A DNA stretch of 64,000 bases from Nomia melanderi (taxonomy: Eukaryota; Arthropoda; Insecta; Hymenoptera; Halictidae). Of this stretch, positions 56,596 to 64,000 are shown piece by piece. The stretch lies in contig NC_135010.1 of the NCBI RefSeq assembly GCF_051020985.1, positions 6,818,001 through 6,882,000 on the forward strand, given 5' to 3'. The stretch's first letter is position 1. Each line of letters begins with the position of its first letter. Made by a program: the position numbers and the translations under genes. The notes under the pieces are model-generated. The model had not been told where the DNA came from. It searched no databases and saw nothing but the letters and a program-made list of their open reading frames with translations.

Positions 56596-57118
56596 ACATT
56601 GAGCGACGAATTCAGAAGAAATCGAATTATCTTTGAAGCTTCTGTTGCCAAGAGGAAAAGATCCAGCAAAAGTCGAAAGGGATAGTCGAAAACGGCTGGT
56701 GAATAGGGCCAGATGAAAAAACGAGAAGCGACGCGTACCGATAAATCGAAACTCGATTTTAGCCGGCATTGAATGCCGCCAAGGATTCCGCGGGCGTTGT
56801 TACCAATGGCGGTTCGTTCTGTTTCCCGAGTTTCTGGCCGAATGAAAAATAACGTGACAACAGTGGGCACGGTTTTCGTCAACTGGGAACGCAACTTGAC
56901 AATAAATATTACATTTACGTGGACCGTTGGGCGAATTGGAGGCCGGCAGGAAGGGAGAACGCGGAAGAATGGCGTTACATTGCCAATCAAAAGTTTCCCA
57001 TCGCTTTCATCTTTGACAAAACATGTTAGAAATTGTTTCTATTAACACATCGCGTAACAAGAAATCTTGTTTTTATATAAAGACACTTTATATGCAACTT
57101 TGCTAATTACCACAGTAT
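56596..57118. other. GC-richer unique island
   Basis: Frames open on both strands (147 codons minus 56547-56990, 90 codons plus 56773-57045) with no recognised family. Candidate regulatory DNA. Confidence 0.3.
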
Positions 57119-57357
57119 TTCACACTAACCGTACCGGAAACCGGTCAAATGATCGGATATAAATTCTGCGTTTTCTTTTGTTTATTTAATTTTATATCAA
57201 TTCTTATATTGTTCCATTAATTGATTTTTCAATTTTCATCCTTCTTTTTGTTACTGTTTCCACTAAAAAAATGTATCATCTAATTTGTTTATCTCTATTC
57301 TGTGGCTAGTTATTTGAGTAGTTATGGTAGAAGAAGTGCCGGTATGGTTAATGTTAA
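57119..57357. mobile_element. TTAA-type MITE, TTAACA(C)TAACC(G/A)TACCGG ends
   Basis: Left end TTCACACTAACCGTACCGG; reverse-complemented right end TTAACATTAACCATACCGGC. About 239 bp, non-coding. A fragment of its interior is at 40030-40118. The ends resemble the TTAACACTAGAAC family and may be a subfamily. Confidence 0.7.
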
Positions 57358-57885
57358 AAAAATATTAAATTTGATTCGAATTAATTATCTATTTAAAATA
57401 TATTACGTAATATGATATCTGAGTTTCTGTATGTTCAGTGATATAAGTTGATCTCACTGAAAATTGCTATTAGAACAATCCAGTTTTCTGGAAATTAGCT
57501 GGTACGCAATGTGTTAATATAAAAAGGTTTAAAATACTACCATCGAAAAATCAACATTTCTCGAGATACTTTATTCTGAATATTCATTACATTTGAACAA
57601 AATAATGCAAACATTGTGACAGAAACATAGTTGAAAATATTGAATCATACATATTTAAAAAGAAGTTGTTGTTTGCAACTGTATTAATGCACTTATAGAT
57701 GAAATTGGTGTTATAATATGATAGAATCTATCAAGCGCAAAGCTTTCTCTTATGATTTTTATAAATTTCAACAGGTACAAGTTTATAATCTGTCCCAATT
57801 ATTTTAATTTCTTGTTCAATTTTTATATTCGACTTACATGTTTCGTTATTATGCGCAAAAGTTCTAGATTGAAACTTGTCTTTAA
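57358..57885. other. AT-rich non-coding DNA
   Basis: No element or supported frame. Confidence 0.45.
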
Positions 57886-58180
57886 AAAATCGAGTTCGTT
57901 TTTCAACCGACGCAGTGGTCCCGAACTTTTGACCGGCAGTGTAGACTCGACGGGAATGGTACCTGCGCGTTTTCCTGTCGTTTTCGATATTGGGAGCTTT
58001 TTCGCCGCGCAGTTTTTCGCCGTTTGCGGCCACAATATTGCGCCGGACTCCTTTTTCCTCCCGAAACTCAAACGGAGATACGTACATATCCGGGATTCGA
58101 TTAAAAGCGGCGATGTCGGGGAGATTGGAAAGGGAATTTGGCGATGTAGCGTTGCGGTGTTTCGGAATAATCAATTTATT
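57886..58180. other. GC-richer island open on both strands
   Basis: Part of a 176-codon plus frame (57752-58282) and a 147-codon minus frame (57731-58174). Both are hybrid: an AT-driven end and a GC-rich middle. Neither matches a known family, and simultaneous openness on both strands argues against coding. Kept as a regulatory candidate. Confidence 0.25.
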
Positions 58181-58740
58181 TTAGATAATCGCATGATAAT
58201 ACAATTACTGGTGGATATACTTATACGATTAATAGAATTATACATAAATAACTTTACAATACAAATAATGAGAGAATACTGATAATTAAAAAATAATGAT
58301 AAAAGTTCGATTGGATAGAAATTATAAATTTTATTGACGTGTTCATTTTGTGTCAATGTATCGTTTACTTTCTGATAAAAAGTAATTGCAGAAATCAAAA
58401 TGTAATGCATTAAACGAGATTTTTTAATTAGTTTCTTCATTCATTGCGTTACTTTTTCAAACAGAAGTTTTCTTCCTCTCGCGAAGAATTTACGTTCCTG
58501 ATTTTTAACAAATGTCCACCAAATGAAACGTGCCTGTATTTAAATGGAATAACTAATGTAATTTCATCTCACGCGTCGTTTCAAATGTTCCCCGAACTCT
58601 TTCCTTTCATACAGTTTCCAATTCTATTATACAATATTATACTGTCTACATTTTATAATGAAGATCTCACTTTGCTCTCACGTATCTCTCTAACGAGAGG
58701 TATTAAATCATTCTTTCCGCAAGTACGACTAAATTAAATC
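58181..58740. other. AT-rich non-coding DNA
   Basis: Unsupported frames of 89-97 codons; no elements. Confidence 0.4.
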
Positions 58741-59325
58741 AGAACAGAGTTAAAATAAATTTTCCGCGCGACGGTGACCGTTAATAACGAGTGCAGACGG
58801 AAATTAATGGTTAATTCCTTCGAATGGAAGCACAATCGAGAGGTAATAATGAAACTCACTGACGATTCGGATCGACGTTGATTATAAGACATGTTGCAGG
58901 GGCCAGACGCAAAGTAATTACGAAAAATCATTTATATCGTTTAATTGGTCGCTTAAATTCCGTTTATTACGGAGAACGGGCAGTCTTTGTTCGATTTCCC
59001 TCTGTGTATCGATTATCACTTGGCCACCAGCTCGAACCAAAAAGCACAACAAAGCGAGCCAGACCATATTGGAAGCTGCGCGTGCACCGGTGAACCACTC
59101 GAGAACTTTTCAAAAGCGCGTCCCTTCGTGAACGATAACGAAACAACTAGAAGAGACTCCGCAACCGAACAAGGAGCGAACTTTTCCTCCGTGGTCGTTC
59201 GAAATTCGAGTTTTGGCGGTTAGCTCGGGGAAGAGAAAACGAAAACGATGTTCCATATGGGAAATTCGAGGCTAAGTGGAACTGTTGAACCATGCAATGG
59301 AAGAATTCGCGGAGCTGCTGCTTCA
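58741..59325. other. GC/CpG-richer unique island
   Basis: Frames of 62-78 codons on both strands, unrecognised. Candidate regulatory DNA. Confidence 0.3.
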
Positions 59326-60090
59326 TCGATTTCAATTTTCAGATATACGGTTGCTTTCTACAATATTTTTGTTGCACTAAGTATTTTGTATAAATTTCTG
59401 TTGATTTTTTTTAATTTTTCGAATACATTCTGTGATTTGTAGAGTATGTATTGGGAGTTTAGTGACATCTGGGATGGATTAAATGAATTTTTTGTTTTAT
59501 GTGGTGTTAGTTGATATTATGTTGAATTGAAGGTTTCACGATGAAATTCATCGTTATTGTTTTGTTTTTTATTTCGGTTTATTACGTAGTTATCAAGCTT
59601 TGATTAATTTCGAGTTTTTTTCAGTATATTTGTTGATTGGTTTTCCTTGATTAATTTTGATTTAATAGAATTGGAATTAATATAAAAGATTAGACAATGG
59701 AGAAGTCAGTTAATATGTAACAGAATAGTGAACAAAGTGAATATTTTCTTTTATAATAAATATTTTATAATTAATACCTTTTGTGGAAAAAGCAAGTGTC
59801 TTAACGTATTCTACAATTGATTAATTACCTGTATAAATTATACATGTTATTTCAACTAAATTAACTTAAAATCAAATACACTACTAGTATGTAATAATTG
59901 CACTATTGAATTGAAGGGTGAAAAGAGAGAATTAAGGAATGCGAAACCGTCGTTCCATAAAATGTAACTTCCCGAGGGAGTGTATGAAGCAGTCAATTTG
60001 ATCGAACGTACAAAAGTTGCGGGGTGTTTACAATATTCCTTATAAAGTTTCCATTATCGTATTCTATTATGTCCGGGAGCTCCGAACCAT
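59326..60090. other. AT-rich non-coding DNA
   Basis: T-rich to 59650, then mixed. No element. Confidence 0.45.
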
Positions 60091-60640
60091 TTAGAAGGGC
60101 GAGGCACTTTTAGAGAGTGACCATAAAGACAAAGAGGGAGAAAGAAATGGAGTCAAAGGGGAAGCAAAGGAAAGAAAAAAAACAAAAGAGTTGAGGAAAA
60201 ATGAAAAAAAGAGACAAAGAGTAGGAATAAAAGAGAAATAAACAGACAAAAAAAGAAAGGAAGTCATTGGATGAGTATCATTAAAGCTTATATTAAACTC
60301 TGTTCCTGGGTTTATCACTTTATTAGGTTTAGGGAACAGTTTGTAAAAAGTAATCAGTGGAAGAAAGTAAATTAAAGAGAAGAATTGAAGAGAAAGAAAG
60401 GGAGAGAAGAGGGAAGAGCGAAAAAATGGCAAAAAATGTAAAAAGAAATGAAGGGTAAGAAAATCAAGCAAATAAGGAGAAAAGAAAAGAAAAGAAAAGA
60501 AAAGAAAGGGAAAGGAAAGAAAAGAATATAAAGGAAAATCAGGAAAAGTAAGAAAAGAAGGGAAAATTAGGAAAATAAAAGAGAAGGAAAAGAAGAGGAA
60601 AAAAGAAGGAAAAGAAACTGATAGAACGTGTCTCATAAAA
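60091..60640. repeat. polypurine tract with (GAAAA)n
   Basis: Two A/G-dominated blocks (60105-60265 and 60360-60620) separated by a normal 90-bp stretch, with AAAAGAAAAGAAAAGAAAAG at 60478-60510. The long minus-strand Phe/Ser/Leu frame (181 codons) is produced by the tract. Confidence 0.85.
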
Positions 60641-61205
60641 GCTTACGTGACTACTAAACTGTATTTTCCGGTTTATCGCGTTATTATATTCAGAGAACAA
60701 TTTGCAGATAAAAAAGGGATCACCGGCAGAGCTGCTAAATGCATTGCGAGAGACCGTACGAATCGACTTCCCTCCAAGGATCATACCGCGAGACATAAAA
60801 TTCCATTATGAGGCTGATTAATGTTGCAATCAACCTTCCCTCGCCGGCGAGAAAGTAGAGATAGCGGGAAGCGTATAAACTATGAAACAGAGTTTCACAG
60901 GTTGTTTCGTGCGGGCTTTATTCGAGAGAATGCAACGTCCGTTTAGTAGAGCTTCTGCTCTAGATCGTTATCGGATATACGATGGCGCGTAAGTGGAATA
61001 AGACACCTGTAGTGAAATATAAATTGAACGGGCGGGCGAGTGAAATATAAATTCCATAAGCTATCGCGTGCTTGCTACGATATCGCAGTGATATGCAGTT
61101 TGACGATCGTTATAACGCCGTTGAACGTGATTACTGTTAAACGTGGATTGACGATTTTTCGAAATTCAATTGGAAGCTATTAATCTGTAGATTTCGTTTG
61201 AATCA
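60641..61205. other. GC-richer unique island
   Basis: CpG-containing. GAGTGAAATATAAATT(C/G) and GTAGTGAAATATAAATTG (near 61038 and 61010) form a short direct repeat. Confidence 0.3.
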
Positions 61206-61405
61206 GAGTAGATACTCTATCGATGGTATTCACTAGATAAAAAAGAATTGTCAGATACCGTTTAAGTTTAAATTTTCCATAATTATTCAAATTTTAAACT
61301 TTTCAATACACTCTATCGATGATATCCAGTAGATAAAGAAATTAGAATTGTCAGATATCGTTAAAATCTAAATTCTCCATAATTATTCAAATTTTTAACT
61401 TCTCA
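61206..61405. repeat. 96-bp tandem duplication
   Basis: CTCTATCGATG(G/A)TAT at 61215 and 61311, then AGAATTGTCAGATA and CCATAATTATTCAAATTTT in both. A weaker third unit continues to about 61510. Confidence 0.75.
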
Positions 61406-61544
61406 TGAAATGCACCAGTGTAAAGTTATCTAACTGCTTTATTTACGATATTCATCATATCAAAAGAAATTAGAATTATCAACTACTGTTAACATTTAAA
61501 ATTTTACTCAAATTAAAAAGCTCCAATACACAACGTTATATAGA

Positions 61545-61838
61545 CACAAAAATTCAGAATAAACTTAAATTTCCCATGAACAATACTTATTCCACCAAAA
61601 ACTAGAATTAATACCTCCCATTAACATCTCAAACTTCCTTAGCTAATACCAAATTAAATTCTCAATATTTCCAAGTGTTAAAATAAAACAGCACAAAAAT
61701 TCACACTATAATTAAATTTCCCGTGAACAATACTTATTCCACCAAAGACTAGAATTAATACCTCCCATTAACATCTCAAACTTCTTTATCTAATACCAAA
61801 TTAAATCCCCAACATTTTCAAGTATTAAAATAGAACAG
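61545..61838. repeat. 147-bp tandem duplication
   Basis: TTCCCATGAACAATACTTAT at 61571 and TTCCCGTGAACAATACTTAT at 61718; the units follow in order to AATACCAAATTAAAT. Few differences, so fairly recent. Confidence 0.88.
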
Positions 61839-62329
61839 CTTAAAAACCCAACGGAATGAAAATCGAAATTATCCAACCACCGAAACGGGCAAACGTCGAA
61901 TTAGGATCACCGATTCTATAATAAAACTCCACCGACACAGTTATCCGTTTCCGTGGGTCGTCTATTTACACGGTTCTCATCAGCCAACCGTCCCACCGTT
62001 CCCGTCCAGATAAATAATTCGCGGATCATATTCCACGAGCGTGTCAGGCTCGAAACGTTCATTTAGCGGCGGGTCGCTGTCCTCGATTCCTTTTTTATCC
62101 GCGGACATAAATTTCGTTCACGGCACGGGAGAAGATCGCGGCTGTTCCGGCCACGTTCCGTTTTCCCCTTCACTCAGGGGAGTTTCGCTGGAGATCCCTT
62201 TCGTCTTTTGGCTGCTTGTTTTCGTCGGTTCCTTTATTTCTGGCTCCTCGGTTCCCGCTGGATCCCTTACCGAGCGAAAGCAACGTTATCCCTGCGATGG
62301 TTGCTATGGGAATACCCTACGTGCTCTCA
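61839..62329. other. GC-richer unique island
   Basis: CpG-containing, at the start of a 186-codon plus frame (62041-62601) whose second half is pure pyrimidine repeat. The first ~100 codons match nothing recognised. Not called as a gene. Confidence 0.3.
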
Positions 62330-62498
62330 CTTTCTCTCTCTCTTCATGTTCTCTCTCTTTATGCCTCTCACGCCTCGCCTTTTTTGTGTCTATCTTTTAC
62401 ACTATCTTTGCTTTTCTATTATTTTCTCTTTGTACACTCTTCCTTTTTTTTGTATTTTTTCCTACCTGTTCCTCTCTATTTTTCTGTGATTTACTCTT

Positions 62499-62539
<41 letters not shown>

Positions 62540-63010
62540 TCTCTTTTTTAAACTATTCCTCCGTCTCCCTTTTCTATTTTTTGTCCATTTCTCTTTTTTG
62601 AACTATTTCTCTCTCCTTTTTCTATTTCGTTTCCCGTTTTTCTCTCTTTTTAGCTATTTCTCTTTTTTATTCTCTTTCCCGGCTTTCTCCATTTTGAACT
62701 ACTTCTCTCTCTTTTTTCTATTTTCTTTTCTGTTTTCCTCTCTTTTCATCTTCTCTCTGTTTTTTCGATTTTCTTCTTCATTTCTCCCATTCTCTCTTTT
62801 TCTCTTTCATTACATTACTCTTTCCCTCTCTCTTCTTCAGCTTCGTCATTCCCTTTTCTCCACCTTGCTCCTTTACTCTTTCACTCTTTTTTCTCCTTCA
62901 CTTGTCCTTCTCCTTCCATTTTCTGCATCCATCTCTCTCCCTTTCTATTTCACTTTTTCCCTGTATTTCTTTTTATTCGCTTCTTTTCTCTTTTTTGAGC
63001 TCCGCCTTTT
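62330..63010. repeat. polypyrimidine tract including (TC)n
   Basis: About 680 bp of C/T-dominated plus strand with a pure (TC)15 run at 62503-62533 and repeated TTTTTCTATTTTC / CTCTCTTTTT words. Phe/Ser/Leu frames (93-186 codons) across it are artefacts. Confidence 0.88.
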
Positions 63011-63350
63011 CCATCCCCCCCGCGCCGCCCTCTCCCTTTAGTTCCCGAAGCAACAGCGCGTGTGATTTTCTCCTTGCCCGCGTGTTCCTGGACCGTGGCG
63101 GGAGGCATTCTTCATCTTCCCGGCTCCGCCATTCGCTTCACGCCCGACCATTCGAGCCTCCGCGCCGCGCCAGCGTTGCTCATTCCTCGCGTACGTCATT
63201 TAACCCCCTCGCGGCCCAGTGATTTCACCGGGAAACCACCATTTTATTCCATTTCTTCTAACGGTTCCCTGGTCTTGAAGGAGAACTTCTTTTCTCGGCT
63301 GCTAGAGAGTGGTCGCGCGATTCTTCTGTCGGAGGTGTTGGATTGATCAA
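63011..63350. promoter_or_regulatory. CpG-rich island
   Basis: Sharp change from pyrimidine tract to CpG-rich unique DNA; frames of 94 and 106 codons are unrecognised. Candidate regulatory region or promoter; no start site can be fixed. Confidence 0.3.
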
Positions 63351-63584
63351 AGTCGCAGCATTGAAAGGAGATCCCACGCTATGCAGATCTTTGGATTTGA
63401 AAGATTTTCTTGTCCCGTGTTGAACACGTATTGGTGCAAGTTGAGCGGCGATGCGGTAGGATGGTCTTGAATAATTTTAGTGATGGATGCAAAAAAGTAT
63501 GAATACATGAAAAATATAACGATCAATCATAAGAGAGAAAGAAATGTAAGAAAAGTATCTATCATTTTTACAGTTCTCATGTCC
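63351..63584. other. unique non-coding DNA
   Basis: No recognisable feature. Confidence 0.4.
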
Positions 63585-63890
63585 TGGTTCGAGTATTTGT
63601 TTACTTACTGATAGACACTTCTGTTATGTTTGTTTCGTTATTTTTAATTCATATTTATGTTTTTGAATATTGGTTTAATTACAGAAAGATACTTTTATTC
63701 ATTTTCTTTTTTGATTTTTAATGGATGTTTATATTTTCGAATACCGGTTTACTTGTAGATAAATAGATACTATTCTTAATTTTCTTTCTTTATTCTTAAT
63801 TGGTAGTTGTACTTTTGAATATTTGTTTACTTACAGATAGATACTTTTCTTAATTTTCTTTGCTTTTTTATTGATAGTTATATCCTTCAA
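63585..63890. repeat. ~75-bp degenerate tandem repeat, ~4 copies
   Basis: TATTTGTTTACTTACTGATA (63592) with relatives at about 63669, 63742 and 63820, each followed by TAGATA(C/G)(T/A)..TTTTCTT-like sequence. Steps are 73-78 bp. Confidence 0.7.
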
Positions 63891-64000
63891 TCTTGATTTA
63901 CAGTGACAGCTATAAACTAGTGAACACGATGTTCGAGCTGACTGTAGTAGCTGGGAAACATTTATCGGTGGAAATAATAAAATCTCGAAAAATATTTTGT

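Noticed and set aside
57731..58282. Overlapping 176- and 147-codon frames on opposite strands
   Set aside because: Mutual openness on both strands in a GC-rich island, no recognisable family; more likely compositional.
60091..60636. 181-codon minus-strand frame
   Set aside because: Product of a polypurine tract; extreme Phe/Ser/Leu bias with no domain.
62041..62601. 186-codon open frame
   Set aside because: The second half is translated pyrimidine repeat (Leu/Ser/Phe only) and the first half matches nothing; two other frames are also open here.

Overview
This is eukaryotic, almost certainly arthropod nuclear DNA. It is strongly AT-rich, with GC- and CpG-richer unique islands every few kb, many 20-240 bp tandem repeats, and many short terminal-inverted-repeat elements on TTAA or TA targets. 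The mix of piggyBac-like TTAA elements with ends such as TTAACCCTTTGC, TTAACACTAGAAC and TTAACACGTTGA, together with the base composition, suggests a hymenopteran, probably a bee. That is inference from composition and element style, not a database match. No protein-coding gene can be assigned with confidence. Nearly all open frames are short, low-complexity, or open on both strands inside GC-richer islands, as chance ORFs are. The best coding candidate is a short segment at about 15.92-16.11 kb. No tRNA, rRNA, CRISPR array or bacterial-style operon is seen. The window reads as an intergenic stretch or a very long intron.

Layout. 0-8 kb: degenerate tandem repeat, a 110-bp inverted-repeat pair (2.4/3.0 kb), a TTAA element (3.1 kb), then a 5' LTR with a perfect tRNA-Pro-type primer binding site (3.37-3.87 kb) and no retroelement body; a duplicated MITE-derived segment (4.9-5.4 kb); a probable solo LTR (6.94-7.42 kb). 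8-18 kb: tandem duplications, a 28-bp minisatellite, TTAA elements at 11.65 and 12.69 kb, a pogo-type element (14.6 kb), a solo LTR of the 3.4-kb family in reverse orientation with a 4-bp target duplication (15.15-15.64 kb), then the GC-rich possible exon. 18-31 kb: 9-bp, 32-bp, 219-bp and 62-bp tandem repeats and a TIR element at 25.1 kb; a solo LTR with a 5-bp target duplication (30.63-31.17 kb). 31-45 kb: many TTAA elements, including clusters at 33.1-33.9 and 37.1-37.8 kb, and CpG-rich islands. 45-64 kb: a SINE-like insertion bounded by 11-bp repeats (46.1 kb), a CpG-rich island (47.2-47.8 kb), a tandem duplication with a hAT-type MITE in only one copy (47.8-48.6 kb), long simple repeats, a mariner-type element (55.8 kb), and strongly strand-asymmetric purine/pyrimidine tracts (60.1-60.6 and 62.3-63.0 kb).

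There is no gene set working together to describe. What the window records is repeated insertion of small non-autonomous transposons, loss of LTR element bodies by recombination, and local tandem duplication, around unique GC-richer islands that are the natural candidates for regulatory function.
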